Of a stretch of 64,000 nt of DNA, positions 11,587 to 23,252 are shown one piece after another. A program made the translations under genes and the position numbers. The stretch is from Heloderma charlesbogerti. Lineage: Eukaryota > Chordata > Lepidosauria > Squamata > Helodermatidae. Position 1 is the stretch's first letter. Each line of letters opens with the position of its first letter. The stretch lies in contig JANEZZ010001497.1 of the NCBI GenBank assembly GCA_026122225.1, forward strand, positions 744,001 through 808,000. Direction: 5' to 3'. The notes beneath the pieces are model-generated. The model searched no databases, was not told the origin of the DNA, and saw only the letters and a program-made list of their open reading frames with translations.

Positions 11587-12341
11587 AAATACTGTCAAAA
11601 GCATATTTTTTGGATCCATATTATCACATTGAGAGCTTGGAAATACATGGACTTCAACTGAAGATTGAATCTGAGTCTGTATTCAGTCCAGAAGGTGTGA
11701 ATAGGGTAAATCCTGATCAAAAATGAATTCAAACTAATTTTTCATACATTCCTACTGCTCTAGCCTTGCCTATCCCACCCAGTTAAATCCACTTTGTTAC
11801 TAAGTTCAGCTGGAGAGGCCCTTTGGAAGATATTCTCACTTACAGACCCCACATAGATCCCTCATGCGGGGAAAGGGTTTTCACGTGTGTTGCTTCCAGA
11901 CTTAGAAACACACTCCCTCCAGAGTGATGTCTGGTCCACAGGCTCTCTGCGTTCAGGAATGGAGTCAAGACACCTCTCTTTATTTTGGTTTTTTCAGTCC
12001 TTGTTATGGTTATAAAGTTGTCTGACCATTTAATGCTGTCTTTATTTGTTTATCCTTTTTATTGCCTGAAATCTTTGTAAGCTGCCTCCATTGCTTCTAC
12101 ACTGGTGATATAGAAATGCAATGAATACATAAACGGATAATAAATGACCCAAACCAATGGGACCAAGTCAGCATAATGTCCAACATATTAACTTATGGAA
12201 TGTATAGTGTACAGCTGAAATCATTCCCTTCCCCCACCATTATCTTCCCACAGCTGTGCTTGCTATATGCACAATATGCTTTTGTGTCTATTGGCAACAT
12301 ACTATTTTAGGCATATCAACTAGTCAGGCTTTGGGTCTCAC

Positions 12342-12431
12342 CTTTGGCAGCAATGGGCTCCGTCTGCAGTTTTGGTACAGCTGGATGCAGTGCACGTGCC
12401 TTTTTTAGCTTTACAGTGTGCTAATGGATCA
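12342..12431 (-). pseudogene. Degenerate beta-defensin domain exon on the opposite strand
   Basis: Read on the minus strand, a TTTCTCCAG acceptor is followed by 29 codons and a GTGAGA donor. The peptide aligns with the domain exon at 58118-58228 (both contain PLAHC, the second and third cysteines and a terminal CC), but it is 21 bases shorter and lacks the segment that carries the fourth cysteine. Five cysteines cannot form the usual three disulphides. Both splice sites and the frame are intact, so it may still be spliced into a transcript. Both flanking introns (about 11760-12650) match 57.9-58.9 kb in inverted orientation. No matching signal exon was found for it. Confidence 0.7.
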
Positions 12432-12654
12432 CTGGAGAAACAGAAAATACAGCAGGTGAAAGGCATCCCAGGAAGCCAAGAAAGCTCATAGGTCGCCAGA
12501 CCAGAGCGGAAGCCTAGTACATAGGTGAAGGGGGAAAGCTGGAGTATGGAGAACTCCATGAATCCCAACTTACTTCAGATTCAAAAATGAACTACTTCTT
12601 CCTCCATTTTTTTTACTTGGGGATATTTTGGTTGTTCATCTTTTATATTTTATA

Positions 12655-13087
12655 CTATTCACAACAACAAGAAGTGAAGTGTGGTAGTAGTGGGATACTC
12701 CTTGCTGCGTGGGATTGAAACCCAAGTATGTCATGAAGTCTAGTGGACTTGCCAGGTATGCTGTCTCCCAGGAGGATGGATTAGAGACATGACTGAAGGG
12801 TTGCCTGCAGTCATAAAGTCCACTGACAGATAGCCCTTTCTTCTCATCCATGTGGGAACAAATGATACCACCAAGCAGAGCTACGAAGAAAAGACATCAG
12901 ACCTTTTAGCTTTGGGAAGGAAACTCAAGAATTTTGGGCCCAGATAGTTTTCCCATCCATCCTTGCAGTAATTAGAAGAGGGCTAGAAAGGTTAGGAAAA
13001 ATACTCCGGGTGAATGACTGGCTACGAAGGTGGTGCCGACGCGAGAGATTTGGATTCTGGGACCACGGGCTATATTTCCTGGAAGAT
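12655..13087 (+). mobile_element. CR1 LINE fragment, ORF1 region
   Basis: It matches the ORF1 part of the CR1 at 34680-35100, including the segment encoding a GDSLL-type esterase motif and the HVGTND motif. It carries several frame changes. It is cut by the PH element at 13088. Confidence 0.7.
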
Positions 13088-14016
13088 TAGGGATGGCGGA
13101 GAATTTCTCCCCGAAACTTCGGGGGGCCGAGCGCCAACGCGTTCGGCCCCCCGAACAAGTTTCGGAGAGAAATCCTCCGCACCCCCCCGCCCCCCGCACC
13201 CCCCCGGGACGGGACTTACCTTTTGCGAATGTCCCTCCCGGTGGCTGGTCCGGCCGGCAGTTCGGCGGGTGTTCGAGCGAGGCAGGAGCGGCAGCCGGTC
13301 TTTCGACCGGCCGCCGCCGCCATTGTAATGAAAGAAAAAAAAAAAAAACGCCCCCTGATAGGCTACGTGACGATTCACGTAGCCTATCACGGCTAGATTT
13401 GCAAAGTCAGCCGTGATAGGCTACGTCAATCCTCACGTAGCCTATCACGGGTGACTTAAAAAAAAAAAAAAAAGAGTGTACGGATAATGGCGGCCCCCAT
13501 AGGGAGCCGCCATTCCCGTTCCTTATTTGGTGGCTGTAGTCTACGTAAATGTTTACGTAGACTACGGCGAAAATAAGGGCAACGCTATTTGCATTGCCCT
13601 TATTTTCGCCGTAGTCTACGTAAACATTTACGTAGACTACAGCGACCAAATAAGGAACGCGAATGGCGGCTCCCTATGGGGGCCGCCATTCGCGTACGCG
13701 CTTTTTTTTTTTAAAGTCACCCGTGATAGGCTACGTGACAATTCACGTAGCCTATCACGGCTGACTTTGCAGATCTAGCCGTGATAGGCTATGTGAATCG
13801 TCACGTAGCCTATCAGGGGGCGTTTTTTTGTTTTTTGTTTTACTTTCGCGTTCACGGCCGGGCGAGGCGAGGCGCCTCCCCCCCGGCCTGAATTTCGGCC
13901 GGGCGAGGCGGGAAGCCTCCCCCCCCAGCCTGAACTTCGTGGGGGGAGCAGCGAAGTGCCTCCCCCCCACCGCGAACAAGCTTCGAGGACAGGTAAGTGA
14001 CTTTCGTCCACCCCTA
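13088..14016. mobile_element. PH element 12
   Basis: It runs from TAGGGATGGCGGAGAATTTC to TTTCGTCCACCCCTA with a perfect duplication, TGGAAGAT, on each side. Its central palindrome is built around GGCAACGCTATTTGCATTGC and flanked by TAGTCTACGTAAA hairpins and GATAGGCTACGTGACG hairpins. Confidence 0.9.
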
Positions 14017-14059
14017 TGGAAGATACAGTTCTGTGGATACAGTTAGCGAGCCTGTGGCA

Positions 14060-15425
14060 AACCTGTTTTGTGGGATTGGTTCCAGCTTTTTCCTTCTGAT
14101 GAAGTGGACAAGGTGCTTTCATCTGTAAAGCTGACCTCCTGCATACTTGATCCTTGCCCATCTTGGCTCATTATGAGCTGCAGAGAGAGATTGGGTGAGG
14201 GGATCAGGGTGGTGGTGAACGCCTCCCTTGAGGAGGGAGTGATGCCATCAGCTCTCAAGGAGGCAGTGATAAGACCACTCTTAAAGAAGCCCTCCTTGGA
14301 TCCCCAGGTCTTGAACAACTTTCGCCCAGTCTCAAATCTGCCATTTTGGGGCAAGGTGGTTGAGCAGGTGGTGGTGATGCAGTTGAAGGCACACTTGGAA
14401 GAAGTCAATTATCTAGATCCATTTCAAAGGGCTTCAGGCCTGGGCATGGGACAGAAATGGCCTTAGTCACCTTGGTGGATGATATGTGGAGGGCTTTGGA
14501 TAGGGGCGAATGCTCCTTCCTTGTTCTCCTCGACCTCTCAGCGGCTTTTGATACCATTGACCACGGTATCCTCCTGGACCGCCTGGAGGGGTTAGGCATT
14601 GAAGACATCATATTACAGTGGTTCCGGTCCTTCCTCTCTGGCAGGTAAAAGTGGGTAGCACTGGGAGAAGATGTTTCAGACCTGTGGCCACTCACTTGTG
14701 GGGTGCCACAGGGTTCCATCCTCTCCCCGATGCTATTTAACATCTTTGTGAAGCCATTGGGGGCTATCATCATGAGATTCGGGGTGCAGTGTCATCAATA
14801 TGTGGATGACACGCAGCTCTACCTCTCGTTCAAATCTTCACCGAGGTTGGCCATAGAATCCCTGTCCAAATGTCTGAAGACAGTGAGTGGTTGGATGGGG
14901 AGGAATAAGCTGAAGCTAAACCCTGACAAGACCGAGGTACTTTTGGTGGGAGACAAGAGGAGGTTGGGGGATGTTGACCTGGTGTTGAATGGGGTACGGC
15001 TACCCTTGAAAGACCAGGTCCACAGCCTGGGGGTCATTTTAGACTCCCAGCTGTCCATGGAGGCTCAGGTGTCAGCTGTGAGCCAGACAGCACTGTATTA
15101 ACTCCATCTGATACGGCAGCTGTGCCCCTTCCTTCCTGACCATCTGCTCCCATCGATAGTACATGCCCTGGTCTCCTCTCATCTAGACTACTGTAGTGCA
15201 CTTTACATGGGGTTACCCTTCAAGACAGTTCAGAAGCTGCAGCTGGTACAGAATGCGGTGGATCGCCTGATTAAAGGCAGCCGCCGGTGAGATCACATCA
15301 CTCCAGTGCTGAAGGAGTTGCACTGGTTACCATTTGTTTTCTGGGCCAAATTCAAGGTGTTGGTTTTGACCTTTAAAACCCTATATGGTTCCAGCCCAGC
15401 CTCTCTTAAGTAGAGCCTCAAGCAA
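14060..15425 (+). mobile_element. L2 LINE reverse transcriptase fragment
   Basis: Broken frames encode an L2-type reverse transcriptase: a DPCPSWL motif, FRPVSNLPF, the LLDLSAAFDTIDH catalytic block, GVPQGSILSPMLFNIF and a YVDDTQLYLS active site (usually YADD). The part after that, including the DYCSAL-like and HWLP segments, is also present. Stops and shifts (14463, 14646, 15098) show it is dead. Confidence 0.85.
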
Positions 15426-16419
15426 GACCAGAGAGGTTGCTTAACAAGATCAGCCTTGGATGGCCTTCTCTCCGTCCCATCAGAGAGATCCCTGGGGAAG
15501 GTAACGGCAACCCACCCCAGTATTCTTGCTGTGAAAACTAAATGGATCAGTACAACCAGAGATATGTCGGTATACCATTGGAAGATGGGACTCCCAGGTC
15601 AGAAGATGGTCAAAATGCTACTGGGGAGGAACAGAGGATAAGTTCAACTAGCCCCAGATGTGATGATGCAGCTAGCTCAAAGCCGAAAGGACGGCTAGCA
15701 GCCGATGGTGCTGGTGGTGAATGACGAATCCGATGTTCTAAAGATCAACACACCATAGGAACCTGGAATGTAAGATCTATGAGCCAGGGCAAATTGGATG
15801 TGGTTATTGGGGAGATGTCAAGATTAAATATAGACATTTTGGGTGTCAGTGAACTGAAATGGACTGGAATGGGCCACTTCACATCAAATGACCACCAGAT
15901 CTACTACTGTAGACAAGAGGACCACAGAAGAAATGGAGTAGCCTTCATAATTCATAATAAAGTGGCTAAAGCAGTGCTTGAATACAATCCAAAAAATGAC
16001 AGAATGATCTCAATTCGAATTCAGGGTAAGCCATTTAGCATCACAGTGATCCAAATAGACGCCCCAACCACAGATGCTGAAGAAGCAGAAGTAGATCAGT
16101 TCTATGAGGATCTGTAGCACCTACTGGATAGTACGCCAAACAAAGATGTTATTTTCATTACAGGAGACTGGCATGCTAAGGTGGGTAGTCAAATGACACC
16201 TGGAATTACAGGCAAGCATGGTCTGGGAGAATGAAATGAAGCAGGACATAGGCTGATAGAATTTTGCCAAGACAACTCACTGTGCATAACAAACACTCTC
16301 TTCCAACAACCTAAGAGACGACTTTATACATGGACTTCACAAGACGGTCAACACTGAAATCAGATTGACTACATCCTTTGTAGCCAAAGGTGGCAGACAT
16401 CTATGCAGTCGGTAAAAAC
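15426..16419 (+). mobile_element. RTE-BovB LINE, endonuclease part
   Basis: The reading frame 15779-16117 encodes the start of an apurinic-type endonuclease (DILGVSELKWTG, RNGVAFI). Later bases match the rest of that domain with shifts. The copy is interrupted at 16420 and resumes at 17132 much further into the reverse transcriptase, so the central part has been deleted. Confidence 0.8.
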
Positions 16420-17131
16420 TAGGGATGTATGAAAGTCACTTACCTTTTACGAAATTTGATTCGTGGGGGGGGGGAGGCGCTGTTTGCGTCCCTGCAGTCA
16501 GCCGTGATAGGCTACGTAAATGTTCTCATAAATGTTCAGCCGTGAATTTCGGGGGGCCGAGCGCCGAGAAATCCTCCGCACCCCCCCACCCCCCGCACCC
16601 CCCCCGGGACAGGACTTACCTTCCCTGAATGTCCCTCCCGGCGGCAGATCCGGCCAGCGGTTCGTCGGGTGTTCAAGCGGGGCGGGAGCGGCAGCCGGTC
16701 TTTTGACCGGCTGCCGCCGCCGCCATTGCAATAAAAGAAAAAAAAAAAGCCCCCTGATAGGCTACATGATGATTCACATAGCCTATCATGGCTAGATTTG
16801 CCGTGATAGGCTACGTGACGATTGACGTAGCCTATCACAGCTGACTTTGCAGATCTAGCCATGATAGGCTACGTGAATCGTCACGTAGCCTATCAGGGGG
16901 CGTTTTTTTTTTCTTTTACTTTCGCGTTCGCGGCCGGGCGAGGCGGCAAGCCTCCTCCCCGGCCTGAATTTCGGCCGGGCGAGGCGGGAAGCCTCCCCCC
17001 TGGCCTGAATTTCGGCCGGGCGAGGCGGGAAGCCTCCCCCCCGGCCTGAACTTCGCGGGGGGAGCAGCGAAGCGCTCCCCCCCACCGTGAACAAGCTGCG
17101 AGAAAAGGTAAGTGACTTTCATCCACCCCTA
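16420..17131. mobile_element. PH element 13, rearranged
   Basis: Both ends are of the TAGGGATGTATGAAAG / TTTCATCCACCCCTA kind. There is no matching target-site duplication. A sharp change near 16540, where a hairpin arm runs into the GAATTTCGGGGGGCCGAGCG terminus region, suggests fusion of two copies with loss of intervening LINE sequence. Confidence 0.7.
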
Positions 17132-17659
17132 CTTGGGAGGACAGCAATGACAAATCTTGATAAAATAGTGAAGAGCAGAGACATCACACTGACAACAAAG
17201 GTCCACATAGTGAAAGCAATGGTATTCCCCGTAGTAACCTATGGCTGCGAGAGCTGGACCATAAGGAAGGCTGAGCGAAGGAAGATAGATGCTTTTGAAC
17301 TGTGGTGCTGGAGGAAAATTCTGAGAGTGCCTTGGACTGCAAGAAGATCAAACCAGTCCATCCTCCAGGAAATTAAGCCAGACTACTCACTTGAGGGAAG
17401 GATATTAAAGGCAAAACTGAAGTACTTTGGCCACATCATGAGAAGACAGGATACCTGGAGAAGATGCTGATGCTAGGGAAAGTGGAAGGCCAAAGGAAGT
17501 GGGGCCGACCAAGGGCAAGATGGGTGGATGATATTCTGGAGGTGATGGACTCGACCTTGGGGGAGCTAGGGGTGGCGTCGGCCGACAGGAAGCTCTAGCG
17601 TGGGCTGGTCCATGAAGTCATGAAGAGTTGGAAGCGACTGAACGAATAAACAACAACAA
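17132..17659 (+). mobile_element. RTE-BovB LINE, 3' part
   Basis: It encodes the BovB C-terminal region (YGCESWTIRKAE, AFELWCWRK, KLKYFGHIMRR, WVDDI) with a stop at 17468. It ends in a short AACAACAAAG tail at 17650-17659. A CR1 fragment begins directly after it. Confidence 0.85.
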
Positions 17660-17660
17660 A

Positions 17661-17919
17661 GAATAAAAGGAACCTGGTGGTCAGAGTCTACTACCGGCCA
17701 ACCAATCGAAAAGAGGAGGATGAAACTTTTGAAAAGCAAATAGCCAATGTTTCAAGGAAGCATGATGAAGTAGTCATGGGGGACTTCAATTTCCCCGATA
17801 TTTGCTGGGAGACAAGTTCTGCAAAATGTGCCCCCTCCAAGAAATTCCCGACTTGTGCTGCAGACAACTTCCTCCTACAGAAATTAGAGGAAGGAACTAG
17901 AGGATCGGCTATCCTTGAC
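17661..17919 (+). mobile_element. CR1 LINE fragment, endonuclease end
   Basis: It encodes the CR1 endonuclease segment containing [11 protein letters not shown], closely related to 35640-35850. It is interrupted by a PH element and continues at 18654. Confidence 0.8.
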
Positions 17920-18653
17920 TAGGGATGTACGAAAGTCACTTACCTTTTTGACAGGGCATTTTGCAGTGGGGGGAGGAGCTCCACACCTCCCCCCGAAATC
18001 CTTCTTTGACCAGCTCCGCTCCACGGAAATTCCATGGAGCTGCTGGCCGGGGCCGCCCGCAGCCAGAAATCTGGCCACTGGGCAGCCTTCCGGGGTGGGG
18101 GGGAAACGCGTATGCAAATGGCGGCGGCTATGGCAGCTGCCATTTGCGTTCCCTTTTTTTCGCTGTTTTAGCCTACGTAAATAATTACGTAAGCTATTAT
18201 GGCAAAAAAAAAACCACGAATGCAAATAGCGCCCACTACGCTATTTGCGTTCCCCTTTTTTTCACCGTAATAGCTTACGTAAATATTTACAGAGGCTAAA
18301 ACAGCAAAAAAATGGTAATGCAAATGGCGGCCGCTGTAGCCACCACCATTTGCGTACACGGGTTTGTTTGTTTTTGCTTGCCATGATAGGCTATGTAAAT
18401 ACTTATGTAGCCTATCATGGCAAAGTGCAGGATGGAAATGGCGGCCACTGCAGCAGGTCGAAAGACCAGCCACCGCTGCCGGAGCCGCCACTGGAACTGC
18501 TGCTGGAGCCGCTGCCGCCAGAGCCCCAGGTAAGTTTCATTTGGGGTGGATTCCGCGGGGTGGCAGGAGGCCATTCGTCATGGATTTTGGGGGGCTGAAT
18601 GCCAGTGCATTCGGCCTCACTGAGATCCGTGGTGGAATTCTCCGCCATCCCTA
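17920..18653. mobile_element. PH element 14, inside CR1
   Basis: It runs from TAGGGATGTACGAAAGTCAC to CTCCGCCATCCCTA. The perfect duplication TCCTTGAC (17912-17919 and 18654-18661) lies within continuous CR1 sequence. Removing one copy restores the LINE order, which proves the boundaries. Confidence 0.92.
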
Positions 18654-19350
18654 TCCTTGACTTGATCAAAACCAACAGGGATGACTTAGTGCATCAAGTA
18701 GCAGTTACAGGAACTCTGGGGGAAAGCGACCATGTTACACTTGCGTTCTTGGTTCTAAAGGAAGCAAAAGCTGAGTGTAGTCAAATGCGTACCCTGGATT
18801 TTAGGAAAGACGACTTTAATAAACTCAGAACAATGATCAGTAAGGTCCCATGGCAAGTGACTCTAACAAGAAAAAGAGTCCAAGATGGGTGGGAGTTTTT
18901 TAAAAAAGAAATTCTCAAGGCAAAATTACAAACACTTCCAAAAAGAAAAAAGGTGGAACACAACAGAGGAAGCCAATGTGGCTTCACAACAAGCTTAGAG
19001 ATGGCCTGAAAACAACAACAACAAAAGACACATACAGGAAGTGGAAGGAAGGCCAAGCGACAAAGGAAGAGTACAGGAAGGTAGCACAGAATTGCAGGGA
19101 TGGCGTCAGGAAGGCTAAAGCTGAGAACGAGCTGAGGTTAGGGAGGGACTGGGAGGCTAAAAGCAACAAGAAGGCTTTCTGCAGATATGTGCATAGTAAA
19201 GGCAGAGGAAAGAAATTGTGGTTCAACTGTTAAATAAGGATGGCAAAATGATAACAGATGACAAGAAAAAGCAGAGGTGCTCAATTCTTACTTTGGCTCA
19301 GTTTTCTCCTGAAAGAGGGTCTATGACTCCCCTGGCAAAGGCAAAATGAC
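18654..19350 (+). mobile_element. CR1 LINE fragment, continuation
   Basis: It continues the copy broken at 17919 and matches 36600-37300 of the longer CR1. The linker between endonuclease and reverse transcriptase is encoded, with frame changes. Bases 19351-19660 hold nothing I recognise. Confidence 0.8.
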
Positions 19351-19659
19351 CCTTTATGGCCACTGTTGTGTGCAACACTAGATGTATGAAAATCTAGAGC
19401 CCCCAACTTCTGTAAAAATGGCAGCTCTCATGGAGGACAGCTGGCTGTTGGGCACAAGTGGACAAGTTCTACAAGTCCCAGGCACTTATGCGGCTCAGTG
19501 GGTAGGTGTGTTAGTTTGCCAAGTTGGGTTTGGGCGGGGGGGAGCGGGAGCAGGTGTCTGATGGATTCCTGCACCCAGTTGGGCACCTGTGTCATCCCCA
19601 ACCACACTGCAAAGATGTTTGTTTTGGTCAGTCACCACCAGCCCAGATCCCATCAGCAT

Positions 19660-19769
19660 ATAAATGAATTTGGTATTATTTGCCATCCTAAATAGTTTGA
19701 TGTCATCAGCAAAGTTGGCCACTTCACTGCTCACTCCTAATTCCAGGTCATTTATAAAGAAGCTGAAAA
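19660..19769 (-). mobile_element. CR1 LINE fragment around the FADD site
   Basis: On the minus strand it encodes the active-site region (FADDIKLF), related to 47590-47690. The same CR1 continues in pieces at 20288-20333, 21116-21250 and 21330-21420, split by PH elements. Confidence 0.65.
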
Positions 19770-20287
19770 TGGGGATGTACTAATCCCCTACCTGCCAGTC
19801 CATGGGGAGGGGTCCACAGGTGGGAGGCGATCCATTCCTCCCCCCGGAATCCTCGCTGGCCAGGTCCGCTCCACGGCGATTCTGCAGAGCTGGCGGCCAG
19901 GTCCGAAGCACCAGCGATACGGCTGCCGTGCCATATTGCTAGATGAAGGGGACTTGACTGACTGTGGATGCAAATGGCATCCAGGAAGCCATTTGCAGCC
20001 GTAAAAGCCTTAGTTTAAGGTAAATGCAGCTGTAATGGCTGCATTTACCTTAAACTAAGGCTTTAAGGCCACAAATGGCATCCTAGACACCATTTGCGTC
20101 CACAGTCAGTCCCTTCAGCCAGCGATACGGCATGGTGGCTGTATCACTGGCAATTCAGAACTGGAGGATCCAGCTGAAGAGGATTCAGCACGGAGGCGGA
20201 GGTAAGTCTTCCGTTCCACCATGGACTCCGGGGGGCTTTAGAATCTGGCCTTGTTGGAGTCTGTGGCGGAATTCTCCACCATCCCTA
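19770..20287. mobile_element. PH element 15 with alternative 240-bp palindrome
   Basis: It runs from TGGGGATGTACTAATCCCC to CTCCACCATCCCTA. Octamers GCTGAAAA and GTTGAAAA flank it. Bases 19911-20150 form one palindrome centred near 20030, with CAGCGATACGG, GACTGACTGTGG, GCAAATGG and TTAGTTTAAGGTAAATG modules in mirror order. Confidence 0.82.
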
Positions 20288-20333
20288 GTTGAAAAGCAGT
20301 TGTCTCAGTATAGATCTCTGTGGAACCCTACTA

Positions 20334-21115
20334 TAGAGATGTACGAAAGTCATTTACCTTTTCACGGAATTGATTCACGGTGGGGGGGAGGCACTCCGTC
20401 CCTCCCCCCAGAATCCTCGACAAGGGAGGGAGGCGATCTGGTCCTCCCTTCGGAATCCTGCTTGGCTGGCTCTGCTCTGCAGCGGCTCCGCGGAGCAGCC
20501 GGTCAGGGCCATCCACAGCCGGAGTTCCGGCCGTGAATGACCTGCTGTGGACGCAAATGGCAGCCACTGTAGTGGCTGCCATTTGTGTCCAGCCAGGCTG
20601 CCGTGATAGGCTACATAAGTATTTACGTAGCCTATCATGACTGGGCAACCCCCCCCCCAAACCAGCATATGCAAATGGCAGCGGCTACGGCGGCCGCCAT
20701 TTGTGTTCCCTATTTTTCACTGTAATAGCCTATGTAAATATTTACGTAAGATAAAACGGCGAAAAATAGGGAATGCAAATGGCGGCCAGCGTAGCAGCCA
20801 CCATTTGCATATGCTGGGTTTTTGTGTGTGTGTGTTTTTCCCCAGCCGTGATAGGCTACGTAAATACTTACATAGCCTGTCACAGCTGCAAGGACGCAAA
20901 TGGTGGCCGCAGCAGCTGGGCCATGGCCGCTTGGCCGCGGCTGGCCAGGAGACCAACTGCTACCACCGGAGCCACCGCCTCCGCCGCATCCACCGCCGCA
21001 TCTGCCCTAGGTAAGTTCCATCCCGGGGGGATTCCGCAGGGGGGGCAGGAAGCCATTCCGCCATGGATTCTGTGGAATGGAATACGTGGCAGAATTCTCT
21101 TCCATGCCATCCCTA
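20334..21115. mobile_element. PH element 16
   Basis: It runs from TAGAGATGTACGAAAGTC to CCATGCCATCCCTA, with CCCTACTA and CCCTACTG at the sides. Hairpins include GCAAATGGCAGCCACTG, GATAGGCTACATAAG and GCAAATGGCGGCCAGCG types. Confidence 0.85.
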
Positions 21116-21480
21116 CCCTACTGTTTATATCCCTCTATTGGGAGAATTTACCATTTTTTCCTACTTTCTACTATCTGCTCTTTAACCAGTGACTGATCCA
21201 GAAGAGGACCTCTCCTCTTATTCCATGACTGCTACGTTTGCTCAGAAGTCATTGGTTGGAATCCCTTGGCAATTTTCCACTTAAATTTCCACTTAAACGG
21301 ACTTATATTCGGTCTGATAGCATTGTGGTCACTATTTAAAAACAAGTTGAAAAGCGGTTATCTCAATACAGATCCCTGTGGGCCCCAGAGGTTTCTACCC
21401 GGTGGAAGAATTTACCATATATTCCTACTCTCTGCTTTATTTATTTATTTATTTACAATATTTATATACCGGTCCACATC
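21116..21480 (-). mobile_element. CR1 LINE fragments
   Basis: Two short minus-strand CR1 pieces resemble 47690-47830, with text such as GGGAGAATTTACCATTTT. A TTTA microsatellite lies at 21433-21455. No coding frame survives. Confidence 0.55.
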
Positions 21481-22379
21481 TAGGGATGTACGAACGTTCT
21501 GCCATGGATCTCGGGGAGGCCGAATGCCAGCGCATTCGGCCACCCGAAATCGGTGGCGGAATGGCCCGCCCCCCCCTGCCCCCCCGGGACGGGACTTACG
21601 TTGGGTGGATCTTCCTGGCGGTGGCGGCTCTGGCAGCGACTCTGGCGGCAGTTCAGCGGCGGCGGCTGCGGCAGCCGGTCTTCCGACCAGCTGCTGCCGC
21701 CGCCATTTCCAGTTAAAAAAACAAAACAAAACAAAACAAACGTGATAGGCTACATAAAGAAGTACGTAGCCTATCACGGCTGACTTAAAAACAACGCGCG
21801 TATGCAAATGGCAGCGGCCATGGCCACCACCATTTGCATCCCTTAGTTTGGCACATCTTAGTCTACGTAAACATTTACGTAGACTAAGACGGCGAAAATA
21901 AGGGGAATGCAAATAGCGTAGATGCTACACTATTTGCGTTCCCCTTATTTTCGCCGTCTTAGTCTACGTAAAATGTTTACGTAGACTAAGACATGCCAAA
22001 ATAAGGAACGCAAATGGCGGCGGCCATGGCCGCCGCCATTTGCGTACACACGTTTTTTGTTTTTGTTTTTAAATCAGCCACGATAGGCTACGTAAAGATT
22101 TACGTAGCCTATCACAGCTGACTGCAGGGACGCAAACGGTGGCGGCTATGGCCGCTGCCATTTGCATCCCTGCTAGCCAGCGGCCGGATGTCCGGCTGTT
22201 GGCGGAGCCGGCCAGCGGCGCCGCAGAATCCCTGTGGAGCGGAGCCAGCTGGCCAGGATTCTGGCGGGGAGGAACGGAGTGCCTCCCCCCCGACCAGGAT
22301 TCTGGGGGGAGGGACGGAACGCCTCCCCCCCAGCATCAACATAATCCGCGGAAAGGTAAGTCACTTTCATACATCCCTA
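21481..22379. mobile_element. PH element 17
   Basis: It runs from TAGGGATGTACGAACGTTC to CATACATCCCTA with a perfect duplication, TCCACATC (21473-21480 and 22380-22387). The interior is a palindrome centred near 21927 (GCAAATAGCGTAGATGCTAC), flanked by CTTAGTCTACGTAAA hairpins, then GCAAATGGC hairpins, then GATAGGCTAC hairpins. Confidence 0.92.
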
Positions 22380-22387
22380 TCCACATC

Positions 22388-22711
22388 AGAAGATTTTGGA
22401 GCAGTGAACAACATGGTAAAAGAATAAAACAGTAGGTAAAAAGAGTTAAAACATTTTTTAAAAAGACAAACCCCAATAAAGTGGAATTTAATAACCGTGG
22501 CTGGTCATGTAAAGAAGGCCTCTTGAAATAACAACGTCTTCAGGAGGTGCTGGAAGGAATACAACTTTGGTGCCTGCCTGACCTCTAAAGGCAGGAAATT
22601 CCACAGGAAGGGGGCCACCACACTGAAAGCTCTTTTCCTGGTGGCCTCCAACCTGGCCATGGGTCCATGTGGAGCCACCAGGAACATGCCCTCTGATGAC
22701 CTCAGTGACTG
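22388..22711. repeat. Unclassified interspersed repeat
   Basis: The text around CTTCAGGAGGTGCTGGAAGG and AGGAAATTCCACAGGAAGGG resembles retrotransposon 3' sequence with many relics. I cannot name the family. No coding potential is seen. Confidence 0.35.
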
Positions 22712-22800
22712 GTTGTTGTTGTTGTTCAGTCGTTAAGTTGTGTCTGACTCTTTGTGACCCCATGGACCATAGCATGCGTTGGTAATGAATGAGGTGCTCT
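22712..22800 (-). mobile_element. BovB LINE tail fragment
   Basis: A GTTGTTGTTGTTCAGTCG tail and the following TGTGACCCCATGGACCATAG match the 3' ends at 27147 and 31604. It is a minus-strand, heavily truncated copy. A short minus-strand CR1 piece follows at 22846-22925. Confidence 0.7.
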
Positions 22801-23016
22801 CTCAGGTATCCTGGTCCCAAGGATCCTGCTTTCAGTTCCTGATCTATAAGAGGACCTGTCCTCTAATTCCATGACTGCCAAGTTTGCTTGTTTACCAGAT
22901 CGCCCTGTCCACATGCTTATTGTCACCCTCAAATAATAATTTTTGTGCACATTTTTCCAATGTATTTTCTATGAAGTTTCACAGACTTTTTTATATGCTT
23001 TTTTTGCCTTTAGAAC

Positions 23017-23252
23017 CAGGGTGGTGTGGTGTTTACAGTGTTGGACTAGGATTGAGGAGATCTGGGTTCTTGTCCCCACTCTTCTATAAGGCTCACTGTG
23101 TGACTTCGGGTCAGTCACTGACACCAGCCAAATCTAACTCACAAGGTTGTTGTGAGGATAAAATAGAGAGGAAGACATTTTTATGGATAATGTCCACTGA
23201 CTTGTGCTTCTTGGAGGAAAGGTGTGATATAAATGTAACAAAGAAATGAACA
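23017..23252 (+). mobile_element. tRNA-derived SINE
   Basis: A tRNA-like head (GTGTTGGACTAGGA, then GATCTGGGTTC as the internal promoter B-box region) is followed by a body with TCACAAGGTTGTTGTGAGGA. The 3' end, GATATAAATGTAACAAA, resembles the BovB-related tails of squamate SINEs. A similar SINE lies in reverse at 54972-55216. Confidence 0.75.
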
